A stretch of 64,000 nucleotides of DNA from assembly GCF_014652435.1 (NCBI RefSeq), contig NZ_BMYU01000012.1, positions 1 through 64,000 of the forward strand, written 5' to 3'. The notes below the pieces were generated by a model, which was given only the letters and a program-made list of their open reading frames with translations, was not told the DNA's origin and ran no database searches. Made by a program: the position numbers and the translations under genes. Below, in pieces: positions 1-9,021 of this stretch. The DNA comes from Cognatundibacterium squillarum. GTDB taxonomy: Bacteria > Pseudomonadota > Gammaproteobacteria > Burkholderiales > Burkholderiaceae_D. The stretch's first letter is position 1, and every line of letters begins with the position of its first letter.

Positions 1-771
1 ACCACGGTCAAGCCCGGATACCGCTGCTGTCGCAAACGTGTATGTCACTTGCTGGCTGGGCAGCGCTGGCGGCGTTGCGCTGTCTGAGCGCTGATAAATA
101 CTCACCGTCACTGAGTTCAGACCGTTCACCCCATCTGCACCATCCTTGAACAGCTGCACCGCACCAGAGAAACGCCCAGCCCCTACAGTTACAGTCGCAC
201 CGCTGCCACTTGCACTGGCAGCACGCACATATACCGGACTATTGCCTGCGGGAATTTCCTTAAACCAGCCGTTACCCAAATCCCCGACCGGCGAAACAAT
301 CGCACCCGCAGTAAAGCTGTACACCACATCGCCGGGGCCATCTGTCGGCGCAACAGCCGAGCGCTTGAATGCGTAGACGGTTGCATTCGACAAACCAGCC
401 GCACCCGGCTGACCGTCATTACCATCCTTTACCCGGATAATCGTCTGCGTCGCTTTATACGTCTGACCATCACTGTTCAGTTCTGCTGTGATCTGCACTG
501 CATCATCAGTCACGTCAGCATAAGACAGCGTGCGGGTCAGGCCAGCGCTGCCGATTAGCTTGCTTGCGCCGGTCACGGCAAATGTCGGCGCACCCGTCAG
601 CCCGTTTAATACTGCTTCGATAGCAATCGCTGCAGGCGCTGCAACACCAGCCGCCACTTTGAACTGTAACGACGACACATTCAGCTGCAGCGACTTGCCC
701 GCGCGCGGGTTTGTATTGCGCACCGGCGCACCCTGCAGCAACACGTCGCGCGCATTGACAATCGCACTCAT
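1..771 (-). CDS. Tail-tip / receptor-contact protein, C-terminus cut by window edge
   Basis: An uninterrupted minus-strand frame from an ATG at 771 to the window edge (257 codons seen). It begins MSAIVNARDVLLQ and overlaps the stop of the upstream hub gene in an ATGA junction, so the two are translationally coupled. Residues about 35-120 look like a beta-rich Ig-like domain. After that two similar modules follow, each opening with a collagen-like DG-x-DG stretch (DGNDGQPGAAG, then DGADGVNG) and continuing into a beta segment (NATVYAFKRS / SVTVSIYQRS). Position after the tape measure and hub genes, and the modular build, suggest a tip or side-fibre protein that contacts the host. The exact family is not recognised. 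Confidence 0.75.
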   Translation of the reverse strand, partial: MSAIVNARDVLLQGAPVRNTNPRAGKSLQLNVSSLQFKVAAGVAAPAAIAIEAVLNGLTGAPTFAVTGASKLIGSAGLTRTLSYADVTDDAVQITAELNSDGQTYKATQTIIRVKDGNDGQPGAAGLSNATVYAFKRSAVAPTDGPGDVVYSFTAGAIVSPVGDLGNGWFKEIPAGNSPVYVRAASASGSGATVTVGAGRFSGAVQLFKDGADGVNGLNSVTVSIYQRSDSATPPALPSQQVTYTFATAAVSGLDRG

Positions 772-2237
772 ACAAGCACTCCTAATCTGACTATCTGATT
801 TTCAAACTGCAGCGCGCGATACACCACTTGCCCCGGTACACCAGCCGATAAGCCGAAACGCTGGTTTTTGATCATCACGTCCTGACCGAGTTTGACCGGC
901 AATAAATCCGGCGTTCCGTCAAACTCAAATACACGCCGCTGCACTTTGTATAAGCTCAGCTGCCGCGCTGCTTCTGCATCTGCATCCGCTTTTGTCAGCA
1001 GCAGTGTTTGCTGTTGCTGCACGACTTCGTCCAGCTTGTACAGTGCGCGCACCGCATCATCTTTTGCGACTGTTTCCAGCCACTCAAGCGCAAACAGGTC
1101 TTTATGCTCTGCCGGTAATGCAGTCAGCAGCCCTGCCTGCACTGTCCAGTTTTTCGCGTAAGCAATGCGAACACCGGCCACCACGTCCGGGCGCTGCTTC
1201 TCTGACAGTGTTCGCTCCACCATCTGCGCGGGACCGATGGCGCGACCACCGGCCACCGGCGCGCGCACACGAAACAGCTGCAGCAGGCCGGTATTGCTTG
1301 CAATGACCTGCGCCCCGACACTTCCCGCCAGCTGCTGCAGGGCGCTGATGATGTTTGTGCGATCTGTCAGATACAAACCCACCGGCTGCGGGCAGCTGGC
1401 CTCGAATGCTGCGAACGAATCTGCATCGATGTCAGCTGCAGTCATGCGCGTGGCAACGGGGCCGAACTGGGTCACGATGCGCCGGATAATGCCGCCGACC
1501 GTATTCACATAACCGCCGACTGCATGCCCCTGCACACTGCATGTAATCGCGCCTGCTGCCGCCTGGTTCAGCGTGAAAGTGCCGTCTGCAGGCTGCTGCG
1601 TGAATGACACCGGCAGGCCGTTGTCGCGCACTTCGATCACGCTTTCAATCGCACCGGCATGCACCGCATATTTCAGCGTTGCAGCATCGATCAGCACTGG
1701 CGTCACGTTGTGACATTCACCGAAGCAAAGCGGCAGCAGTGATGCTGCTTTTGCTCCTGTGCCGCCGACGGTTTTTTCACTGATGGGCTGGTTCAGCAGC
1801 TGCATCCGGTCTTGCAGCTTCAGCGATATCGTGTCGCGGTTTTTTGCGATGACATCTGCCACCACACCGGAAAACACCAGCACAAAATCCGCGCGCTTCC
1901 AGCCGGGACCACCAATCCAGACTTTAATCGGGCGACTGCGCCAGACGTCATTCAGCCAGCTGTCGCGCCTTCCGTCTGCATTGCTGATTTCAATATCACC
2001 CGCAGCCAGCGAAGGCTGCGCGCCAACACCCACGGCCAGCCGCTCTTCAAAGCTGATACCGGGCGATGCCACCGGCTCATAAGCAAGATTCGGCGGCGTA
2101 TCGTCCGGCGCTGTGCGATAAGCGAACGTCGATAAAAAACGGGTCTGTTCAGACCCGTTCACATTGACACCGACTTCAATCAGAAAGCCGCGCCGGTTTG
2201 TACCGGCCAGCCACTTCTGAAAATCTGCATCTGTCAT
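768..2237 (-). CDS. Tail-tip hub / baseplate-like protein
   Basis: 489 residues. The ATG lies one base after the tape-measure stop (TGA-a-ATG) with a GGGGGTG ribosome-binding site. Neighbour order (tape measure, this gene, tip protein) is that of hub proteins that close the distal end of siphovirus tails. A conserved-looking segment CFGECHNVTPVLID (about residues 171-184) and a C-terminal half rich in beta strands fit a hub that forms the platform for the tip protein. The family is assigned mainly by position. The gene ends in an ATGA overlap with the tip gene. Confidence 0.7.
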   Translation of the reverse strand: MTDADFQKWLAGTNRRGFLIEVGVNVNGSEQTRFLSTFAYRTAPDDTPPNLAYEPVASPGISFEERLAVGVGAQPSLAAGDIEISNADGRRDSWLNDVWRSRPIKVWIGGPGWKRADFVLVFSGVVADVIAKNRDTISLKLQDRMQLLNQPISEKTVGGTGAKAASLLPLCFGECHNVTPVLIDAATLKYAVHAGAIESVIEVRDNGLPVSFTQQPADGTFTLNQAAAGAITCSVQGHAVGGYVNTVGGIIRRIVTQFGPVATRMTAADIDADSFAAFEASCPQPVGLYLTDRTNIISALQQLAGSVGAQVIASNTGLLQLFRVRAPVAGGRAIGPAQMVERTLSEKQRPDVVAGVRIAYAKNWTVQAGLLTALPAEHKDLFALEWLETVAKDDAVRALYKLDEVVQQQQTLLLTKADADAEAARQLSLYKVQRRVFEFDGTPDLLPVKLGQDVMIKNQRFGLSAGVPGQVVYRALQFENQIVRLGVLV

Positions 2238-2238
2238 T

Positions 2239-5200
2239 TCACCCCCTTAGCTGCGGCCGATTTTCTGCCCGCCACGCTTGTTCTTTCACCACGCGCTGAT
2301 GTGACTCCGTGACCTTTTTCGCATTGTCACTTGCTGCCGTCATCGTGACATCGGCCAGCGTATCGGCCTGCTTCCACGCATCATCGCGCAACCCTTTGAT
2401 TTCTTCCGTCATTGCCGCAACCTGTGCATTCAGCCGCTTGACTTCTGCGGCCAGCGCGGTCGATTGCTCTTCCGGCTGCGCAAAGCGCGACAAGTCCAGC
2501 GCAGGCGCAAGGTCTGCCAGCGGATCACCACCGCCGCCGCTGTAATGCCGCCAGACATTGCGATCACGCCCCAGCTCTTTCACTGCCTGCTCTACTTGCT
2601 TTGTCGCCTCAACACCGGCGCGCAGCGCATCGAGCGACGCTTGCCCCAGATCAGCCTGCTGCTTTGCCCAGACTTCCATTTCAGACGTGCTGGACATCAC
2701 TGCAGCAAAGTCTGCCGTGTATTGCTCAGACGAAGCATTGACTGTGCGCGAGGCTTCTAAAAACGCATTGGCTGCACTGGTAATGCGCCCCTGTGCGTCT
2801 TTATCACCGGCGCGGGCTGCGGTCAGCGTTGCTTCATATTGCTGCCTTGCCTCCGCATACCTTTCCTGCGGCGTCTTTGTTGAAAGGCTTCCCAGCAGCA
2901 GATCAGCGCGGTATTTTTTGAGCGAATCGACCATGCCCAGATACCCGTCAATCTGCTGCTGAATCGCTTCTGCCTGCGCATTTTTTGCCGCCTGCACTGC
3001 ATCGACCATGTCGCTGAACTGGCCTGTCAGTGCCAGCAGCTGGCCTGTCAGTTTGGCAGTGGCATCTGTGCTTGTTCCGGTTTTTTCAATCAGCGCGCGC
3101 AGGGCTTCTTTGCTCGCTGGCATAGCGATACCCAGCTTTGCAAATGCCTCGCGCACGTTGTTTGTCTGCATTGCAGCGCGTTCTGCATCGCTGAAATACT
3201 TGTCCCGGTACACACTCAGCGCGTCGCCCAGTTCTTTACTACCGCCTGCGCCGCCGATCATCGCTGCGCCCAGTGCCTGCCCGTTTAAGCCGACGTTTTT
3301 TAACAAGCGACGCACGTCCAGCAGCTGCGCATACGCATCCGCAAGGTCTTTTGCCTGCCCTGTCATGCCCTCCAGAATTTTGCCGACGCCGGACATTCCT
3401 TCCACGGCCAGCACTGACTGCCGGAAAATTTCAGCAGCGACATCGCCCTGTTTGTTTTGAACATTCTGATAAGCAATCGCAGACAAGCCAAAGCGCTCCA
3501 GCTGATAACGCGCAACTTCAACACCAGACGCGACACGCATCACTGTCTGCGTATAGCCTTCACCGACCTGACGGAATGCGTCTAAGCCCTTGAATGCCGC
3601 TTCAGACATCTGATCCATCACTTTGCTGATGACGCCGTTGATTGCGTCTTGCAGCGCCTGTCCGGTCAGACCTTTCAGCGAAACTGTGGTCGTGTCGATT
3701 TTCAGCGTATCCAGAATTTTGGTCACTTCGTCAGCGCTGGAACCCAAGCCACCAGCCGCCGCTTTCAGCGACTTTTCAAGATTGCGGAAAATCAGTGCGA
3801 ACTGGTCAGACAGTTCAGACGACAAGCCCTGCGTCAAAACACTGTTGCTAGTGTCTTTTTTCAGACCGAACCAGCTGCTGCTCGTTGTCTGCACGTTCGC
3901 ATACTGCGAATAGCCCTGACCCGCCTGCAGCGACCGCAAATCACCGCCGAACATCAGGCCAGCGTCTGTGATGGTTTGCGTTGTCTTGCCCCACAGGTTC
4001 GCCAGCCCGCCAAGTAAGCCGCCGATTAACGGGATTTTGCTTAGCAGATTGCCGATGACATTACCTTTTGAAATCACACCTTCCGCGACGCCAAAATTGC
4101 TGCCCGATGTCATGCCGTTAGTACGCAGCACAAGGTTTGTCAGACCAGCCATTGACGCTTCAATCGCCTGCAGGCTGGACAGCATGGCTTGATTGATCGG
4201 CAGCATCATGTCGCTGTTCTGTTTCAGAAATTCCAGCGACTTTGTGATTGACTCACTACGCGCAGCGGCATCGCCCCAGACGCTGCCGGTTCCTTGCGTT
4301 TTTTGACGCTGCGCGGCAAGGTCTGCACCATCATCACCACCACCGAAAAAGCCGGTCGCAAAGCCCAGCGCTGCCATCACCGCAGCCATTGCTGCCATGC
4401 GTGGCCATGCAGTGTAGGGATCGCCCTGCGCTTGCGTCGCCACAGCAACCGATGCAGCTGACGCCCCCTTCACTTCATCTGCAGCCACCGCGATACCGAC
4501 ACCCGCTTCAATCGCTGCTGCCTTTGTCGCTTCTGCGCCCAGCGTTGCCGCTGTAACGCTCTCAATCGACACCAGACGTGCCGCCATCGTTGACAGTGTC
4601 ATTGCCAGCTGTATCGCCTGAAAAACCTGCTCAGCGGCCTGCAAAGCCTTGTATCCACGGCTTTGCTCATTGAAAAAGCCTTTTGCAGCACCGGCAATCT
4701 GGCCGTAATTCGCCAGCTGGTTTTCCATGCTCTTTTTGTTGATCGCGTCCATGCGCTTGGCCAGCACTTCCGGGTCGCCGTTTGATTCGCGTCTGGCCAG
4801 CGCGACCATCTTGTCATACGCTGCCGCGTTGATCGCGTTTTGCCGCATGGCTGCATCCAGTTTTGCGACAGATGAAACCGCTTCGGACAGCGCACCTTTA
4901 ATCGCTGCACCGAAGTCTTTACCCTTTGTCGGGTCAAACAGCTTATCCAGCTCTTCGCGGGCTTTTTGCGCGTCTGCAGCGGCTTCCAGCGCCTTTTCTT
5001 TGCCTTCGTTTTCGTTGCGAATTGCGGCCAGTGTGCGGCGCTTTGTTGCGGCGTACTCCAGCGCTCCCGCATACGACAGATAAGCATCTTTCAATGGCCC
5101 TGCAACTTCTGCGGCCTCGCGCATGTTTTTTGCCAGCAGTTCATCTGCCTGCGCGTCTGCTTCCATCTGCTTCGATGCCAGCGCTTCAATTTCGGCTTTT

Positions 5201-6768
5201 GTCAGCCCGATCTGCGCGCTGCGCTTGCGCTCTGCATCGATCTGCTGATCCAGCGTTTTCAGATTGTCCTGCGCGGCTTTTTCCATGTCTTCCGCAGCCT
5301 TGCGCGCCGCCTGTTGCGCTATCACTGCCTGCTCATTGATCAGCAGTTTTTCCAGCATGCCGCTGATCTGGATTTTTTCAGCATCCGACAGGCGCAGAAC
5401 ACCGTCACGCAAATCCGTCATAATCCGCAGGCTTTCCTGTTCAGCAGGCGTCAGCTGGCGCACCATTTCAAGCTCAGCATTCTGTGCTGAAATTTTTTCG
5501 CGGATAGCGCGGGTCAGATTCGCATACGTGTTATCGACTTTCTCTTTTTCATCTTTGCCGCCCTGATGAAAATTCAGCTTTTCTTTTTCCGGCGGCGCTT
5601 CTTCCGCGCGCGCCTGTCGCCGCACTTCCATCGCTTCACGGATTTTTTCGCCCATCAGCTTCGGATTCCACAGATCATCAAAATCCGTTTTAAACTGCTT
5701 GCGAATTTCTTCTAATTCACGGTCACGGTCTTTCACTGCACCGAACCCGGATTTTCCTTGCTTGATCTGATCTATGATGCCGCCAACCATACGAACTTCT
5801 GCGCCGACTTCTGCACCCATTTTTCCGATCAGTTTTCCTGCAATACCCACCACACCGGACAAGCCCTGCACAACGTCTGCAACATAAGTCAGCGCCGTGA
5901 CTGCACCGCGCGCCCAGTCTGTCAGCGTTCCGTCCTGCGACAACCCTTTAATGCCTTTATTCAGGCCATTGACACCGTTAATGTTATCCAGCCACGCCTG
6001 CGCCATTTCGTCCATGACCGGCAGCATGGCCATCGAAATCTGCTTTTTCCATGCCTCATTTGTGCCTTTGATTTTGACCATGTTGTCGCCGTAGTTGTCG
6101 GCCATTGCTGCTTGTTGCGCAGTCATTTTGCCGTTCAACTCACCGACCGCCGCCAAGTCTTTCAGCATTGGAATCAGCGATGCACCTTCTTTGCCGAACA
6201 GTGCCATCGCGACTGCGACCTTGCCGCCGCCATCCTGAAACTGATCCATTGCTTTCGCGATGGCCAGCATTTGTTCATCCGGCGACAGCTTTGAAAAGTC
6301 AGCGAAATCTATCCCCAGCGCTTTAATCGCCATGCCAGCGCCGCGCGATTCTTCGTCTGCGACCGACATATTTTTTGTCAGCCGGTTCAGCGCTGCACTG
6401 ATTGCATCCAGCCCGGTATCCGACATTTTGCCGACACCGGCCAGCGCCGACAGCGACGACACTGCGACACCTGTGGCCGCGCTCAGGTCATGCATTTTCG
6501 CTGCGCCTTCGACAGCGCCCTTCACCATATTTGCGAAAGCATTCACTGACAAAATGCTGCCAATGCCGACAGACAGCGGCCCTAAGTAGCTGGTCGCAGT
6601 TTTAATCGGGTCAATCAATGACCCTAATGTGCCTTTCAGCACCGCCACCCGCGCTTCGATATCTTCTACCGTGTTTTTGACGACGCCTTTTGCAGACGTC
6701 ATTTCCTGCCGCATCTGGCCGATGTCAGCACCCATCTGCACAATCAATTCACCGATTTTGACTGCCAT
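2239..6768 (-). CDS. Tail tape measure protein
   Basis: 1,509 residues, by far the longest phage gene here. It begins MAVKIGELIVQMGADIGQM (a GTG codon lies directly before the chosen ATG; GGGGG precedes both). It is largely helical and Ala/Gln-rich, with coiled-coil segments around residues 390-700, hydrophobic patches around 750-860 (possible membrane-active part) and a helical C-terminus. These proteins fill the tail tube and set its length. By the usual rule of about 0.15 nm per residue the tail would be near 220 nm, which fits a siphovirus. It lies directly downstream of the gpG/gpGT chaperones, as is standard. Confidence 0.93.
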   Translation of the reverse strand: MAVKIGELIVQMGADIGQMRQEMTSAKGVVKNTVEDIEARVAVLKGTLGSLIDPIKTATSYLGPLSVGIGSILSVNAFANMVKGAVEGAAKMHDLSAATGVAVSSLSALAGVGKMSDTGLDAISAALNRLTKNMSVADEESRGAGMAIKALGIDFADFSKLSPDEQMLAIAKAMDQFQDGGGKVAVAMALFGKEGASLIPMLKDLAAVGELNGKMTAQQAAMADNYGDNMVKIKGTNEAWKKQISMAMLPVMDEMAQAWLDNINGVNGLNKGIKGLSQDGTLTDWARGAVTALTYVADVVQGLSGVVGIAGKLIGKMGAEVGAEVRMVGGIIDQIKQGKSGFGAVKDRDRELEEIRKQFKTDFDDLWNPKLMGEKIREAMEVRRQARAEEAPPEKEKLNFHQGGKDEKEKVDNTYANLTRAIREKISAQNAELEMVRQLTPAEQESLRIMTDLRDGVLRLSDAEKIQISGMLEKLLINEQAVIAQQAARKAAEDMEKAAQDNLKTLDQQIDAERKRSAQIGLTKAEIEALASKQMEADAQADELLAKNMREAAEVAGPLKDAYLSYAGALEYAATKRRTLAAIRNENEGKEKALEAAADAQKAREELDKLFDPTKGKDFGAAIKGALSEAVSSVAKLDAAMRQNAINAAAYDKMVALARRESNGDPEVLAKRMDAINKKSMENQLANYGQIAGAAKGFFNEQSRGYKALQAAEQVFQAIQLAMTLSTMAARLVSIESVTAATLGAEATKAAAIEAGVGIAVAADEVKGASAASVAVATQAQGDPYTAWPRMAAMAAVMAALGFATGFFGGGDDGADLAAQRQKTQGTGSVWGDAAARSESITKSLEFLKQNSDMMLPINQAMLSSLQAIEASMAGLTNLVLRTNGMTSGSNFGVAEGVISKGNVIGNLLSKIPLIGGLLGGLANLWGKTTQTITDAGLMFGGDLRSLQAGQGYSQYANVQTTSSSWFGLKKDTSNSVLTQGLSSELSDQFALIFRNLEKSLKAAAGGLGSSADEVTKILDTLKIDTTTVSLKGLTGQALQDAINGVISKVMDQMSEAAFKGLDAFRQVGEGYTQTVMRVASGVEVARYQLERFGLSAIAYQNVQNKQGDVAAEIFRQSVLAVEGMSGVGKILEGMTGQAKDLADAYAQLLDVRRLLKNVGLNGQALGAAMIGGAGGSKELGDALSVYRDKYFSDAERAAMQTNNVREAFAKLGIAMPASKEALRALIEKTGTSTDATAKLTGQLLALTGQFSDMVDAVQAAKNAQAEAIQQQIDGYLGMVDSLKKYRADLLLGSLSTKTPQERYAEARQQYEATLTAARAGDKDAQGRITSAANAFLEASRTVNASSEQYTADFAAVMSSTSEMEVWAKQQADLGQASLDALRAGVEATKQVEQAVKELGRDRNVWRHYSGGGGDPLADLAPALDLSRFAQPEEQSTALAAEVKRLNAQVAAMTEEIKGLRDDAWKQADTLADVTMTAASDNAKKVTESHQRVVKEQAWRAENRPQLRG

Positions 6769-6786
6769 CACGCACCCCCGTTAAAC

Positions 6787-6820
6787 AAAAAAGGGCAAGG
6801 CCATCGCCTCACCCTTTTTT
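6787..6820 (-). terminator. Intrinsic terminator between gpGT and tape measure
   Basis: On the minus strand GGGTGAGGC-gatg-GCCTTGCCC (two G-U pairs) is followed by a run of T. It lies just after the gpT-like stop at 6,809 and just before the tape-measure start, so it would lower tape-measure transcription. Confidence 0.75.
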
Positions 6821-7192
6821 TGTCTTTGCACTTTCTTCTGCTTTGTATTCCAGCACTGCGCGCTCCATAATGCGCAGCCCTTCGAATACACCTTTTCGCC
6901 GCGCTACCGGCACACCCAGCATTTCCATGACTGGCGGAATAGCACTGTATTCCAGCCCCTGATAGACCGCACCCGCCATGCCTGCGATTACGCGCCACTG
7001 CGTTCCCAGCGCGCAAAATACGCCGACGGTTTCTACGTTGTCTGGCTCAATCTCGCAGACATCGTCTTCTGCATCGTTGTGCAGCAAATCATCTGCCACA
7101 TCCTGCAGACCGAACAGTGCCAAATCTTCAGCCAGTTCGCTGTTATCGTCTGCAGGGCGGGCAGTTACCCAGTGCAGCGCGGCGTCTTTCAG
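6809..7192 (-). CDS. gpT-like extension of tail assembly chaperone, reached by -1 frameshift
   Basis: This open frame has no ATG in its first part; the first usable codon of any kind is a TTG well inside it. Read in the -1 frame from the slippery site at 7,192-7,198 it continues the gpG-like protein with LKDAALHWVTARPADDNSEL and 127 codons in all, ending KTKKG. The fused product would be about 253 residues. In lambda the gpG and gpGT proteins act as chaperones that hold the tape measure during tail assembly and are made in a fixed ratio by frameshifting. Length, position and slippery site all match that scheme. The sequence resembles a small phage family listed as DUF1799. Confidence 0.8.
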   Translation of the reverse strand: MKDAALHWVTARPADDNSELAEDLALFGLQDVADDLLHNDAEDDVCEIEPDNVETVGVFCALGTQWRVIAGMAGAVYQGLEYSAIPPVMEMLGVPVARRKGVFEGLRIMERAVLEYKAEESAKTKKG

Positions 7193-7569
7193 TTTTTTGC
7201 TTTGATACCAGCATCAATTTCTGTAACCGCGCGAGTTACCGCTGTAATAAACGCCATACCAACCGGCCCCTTTGCAATTTCTCGCAGCGCTTCTTGGGAA
7301 TACTCAATCGGCTTATTGTCTTCGTCCACGATGTCAGACCAGCCGACCATAAAGCGAGAAATACGCAGAACAGCTGCGTCAATATAGTCCTCACCTTCTT
7401 TCCTAGAAATATCGTCCAGCTCTTCATCAATCTTTTTGCGCTGCTCATTATTCAAGCGCAGAAATTTACCTTTAAATTCGACTTTCTTTACTTTTCCGCC
7501 ATCCTGCGCCATTTCAATAAATACTGGCCAAGTCACTGGTTGGTCGATTTCTTTACGGAATACGAACAT
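7189..7569 (-). CDS. Tail assembly chaperone (gpG-like)
   Basis: 126 residues, starting MFVFRKEIDQPVTWPVF and ending GIKAKN. Charged N-terminal beta part and helical C-terminus are typical of the gpG-like chaperones encoded between tail tube and tape measure. The last three codons GCA AAA AAC contain the A-AAA-AAC slippery heptamer directly before the TGA stop, so most ribosomes end here and a minority go on into the gpT-like frame. A strong terminator stands upstream at 7,605-7,630, between this gene and the tail tube gene. Confidence 0.85.
   Translation of the reverse strand: MFVFRKEIDQPVTWPVFIEMAQDGGKVKKVEFKGKFLRLNNEQRKKIDEELDDISRKEGEDYIDAAVLRISRFMVGWSDIVDEDNKPIEYSQEALREIAKGPVGMAFITAVTRAVTEIDAGIKAKN
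7192..7198 (-). other. Programmed -1 frameshift site A AAA AAC
   Basis: On the minus strand the zero frame reads GCA AAA AAC TGA. Both tRNAs can slip back one base onto AAA AAA, after which the frame continues CTG AAA GAC and stays open for 127 codons. The heptamer fits the X-XXY-YYZ rule and abuts the zero-frame stop. The same arrangement makes gpGT in lambda-type phages. Confidence 0.85.
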
Positions 7570-7604
7570 TTTTTTTCCTTACATTTTTTTGAGTGTGAGA
7601 ATAA

Positions 7605-7630
7605 AAAAGGGCAGCTGCTGCTGCCCTTTT
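7605..7630 (-). terminator. Intrinsic terminator after tail tube gene
   Basis: Perfect inverted repeat AAAAGGGCAG-ctgctg-CTGCCCTTTT between the tail tube stop (7,659) and the gpG start (7,569). Symmetric A/T flanks make it potentially bidirectional. Confidence 0.85.
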
Positions 7631-7658
7631 CGGTTTGCTTTTGTTTTACTGCGACAGA

Positions 7659-8834
7659 TCACATAAAGCTGATAGTCAGCTCATCATTGCCCAGATCAGG
7701 CAACAGCTTCAGGCCAGTTTGCAGCATGACGATGTTGTCCATATCCGACAGCTGCGGCTTTGTCAGCTGTACGCGCGGCGCGTCGATTTTGACGATATTG
7801 CCTGCCACTGTGCCATGTGTGATAGACAGCGCGCCGACTGCGGCATTTTTAATGGCCGTGTACCAGTCTTTGTCTGCCATCTTTGTCGCTTGCTGCGTGA
7901 TGCTGCCTGTCGGCTTGCTGTCTGTGATCAGCACTTGCTCAGTACCACCACCCAGCGTGCGGAAGGTTATATCGTTCGCCACATCAATCGACAAATCCGA
8001 CACTACCGCGCCGAAGAAATCATGCAGGCGCGTATTGCGCGTATTGATTGCATTGACTGCAACAGGCGGCGTTTTACCCGCATACGATGCCTGACCAGCT
8101 GGCGCGTCTACCACCTGTGCGAACAGCCCCGTCATGCTGAATTTTGCTGTCGGTACTTTCTTATTGCTGAAGCTGAACGACACCGTGCCACGCACACCTA
8201 ACATCTTATGCAGCACACCGTCGATATTGACATAGTGCGTCACGCTTTCCGGGTTGTCCGTAATACGGCGATACACCACTTGCGCCGGAATTGTGTATTG
8301 CGTTGTCGCGTCCGGCGCGGTCGCCAGCGGCGCTGTAAATACTGCGGTTTTTGTTGCGCCAGTGTATGACTTGATGACTGCAGACTGACCAGCGCCTGTG
8401 CCGCCCGTCAGATTGATCGTCATACCGACATACGCACCATCGACCGCCGATGCACCAGCTGCCAGCGGCATCTGTGTCACCGAACCACCCGCACTGGCAA
8501 CACCAGTCACTGGCGCAGCCATAATGGTTTCCGACATTGAACATGCGCGCAGCAGCTTGCCCAGCTGCGGCACAGTACCTGCCGCGCCAGAACCGGACAC
8601 TTCGACATCAAAGCTCAGCTTTACATATGCCGCTGCGATGATGTCTTCTGTGTTACCGAAATACGGCTGCACTTGCCCGCGCTCTTGCGCTTCGACTTCC
8701 AGCGGACTGAGATCAAGATTCGTCACCATGATGGCATCTACGACGCCGGGCGCTGCGTCGCTGCCGTATGTGCCTTCGACCTTTGTCGTGAGAATTTTTT
8801 TCTTCGTTCGCAAAACTCCTGTAGCTGGCATCAT
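7659..8834 (-). CDS. Major tail tube protein
   Basis: 391 residues, beginning MMPATGVLRTKKKILTTKVE. The N-terminal segment with KVEGTYGSDAAP and the beta-rich body are typical of siphovirus tail tube proteins, which stack as hexameric rings around the tape measure. A Gly/Ala/Thr-rich insert (residues about 105-160) looks like a surface Ig-like or decoration domain. It starts in an ATGATG inside the stop of the preceding small gene and is followed by a strong terminator, which fits a highly expressed structural gene. Confidence 0.85.
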   Translation of the reverse strand: MMPATGVLRTKKKILTTKVEGTYGSDAAPGVVDAIMVTNLDLSPLEVEAQERGQVQPYFGNTEDIIAAAYVKLSFDVEVSGSGAAGTVPQLGKLLRACSMSETIMAAPVTGVASAGGSVTQMPLAAGASAVDGAYVGMTINLTGGTGAGQSAVIKSYTGATKTAVFTAPLATAPDATTQYTIPAQVVYRRITDNPESVTHYVNIDGVLHKMLGVRGTVSFSFSNKKVPTAKFSMTGLFAQVVDAPAGQASYAGKTPPVAVNAINTRNTRLHDFFGAVVSDLSIDVANDITFRTLGGGTEQVLITDSKPTGSITQQATKMADKDWYTAIKNAAVGALSITHGTVAGNIVKIDAPRVQLTKPQLSDMDNIVMLQTGLKLLPDLGNDELTISFM

Positions 8835-9019
8835 GCACCCCCTTTCGCTTTTTGTTGAACTTGCTGCACCGGCGCTGCTTGCTCAGCAGCTGGCGCGGCC
8901 TCCTGTTGCGCAGTTTGCTGCGCTACTTCTGCGGGCGCTTGTTCTGCTGTGCCACCGGCGCGCTTGACTGTACCGTCTGCGCCGATGACATAGCTGCCGC
9001 CCTGCGTTAATTGCTCCAT
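8831..9019 (-). CDS. Small phage protein of unknown function
   Basis: 62 residues from an ATG at 9,019 with AAAGGG upstream; a longer frame to 9,070 exists but runs into the previous gene without a ribosome-binding site. It begins MEQLTQGGSYVIGADGTVKR and ends in a disordered Ala/Gln-rich tail. It lies between the tail completion gene and the tail tube gene, with an ATGA overlap onto the latter. The function is not recognised; the position suggests a virion or tail-assembly accessory. Confidence 0.65.
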   Translation of the reverse strand: MEQLTQGGSYVIGADGTVKRAGGTAEQAPAEVAQQTAQQEAAPAAEQAAPVQQVQQKAKGGA

Positions 9020-9021
9020 TG

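Noticed and set aside
6688..6706. TTTTGCAGACGTCATTTCC, half of the phage palindrome
   Set aside because: Only one arm matches and it is coding sequence for the tape measure; taken as chance.
6768..7016. 82-codon open frame overlapping the gpT-like frame
   Set aside because: The gpT-like frame is explained by the slippery site; this frame is Arg/Gly/Cys-rich and has no fitting start.
7117..8094. 325-codon plus-strand open frame across the chaperone and tail tube region
   Set aside because: Antisense to two well-supported phage genes and composed of low-complexity Cys/Phe-rich sequence.
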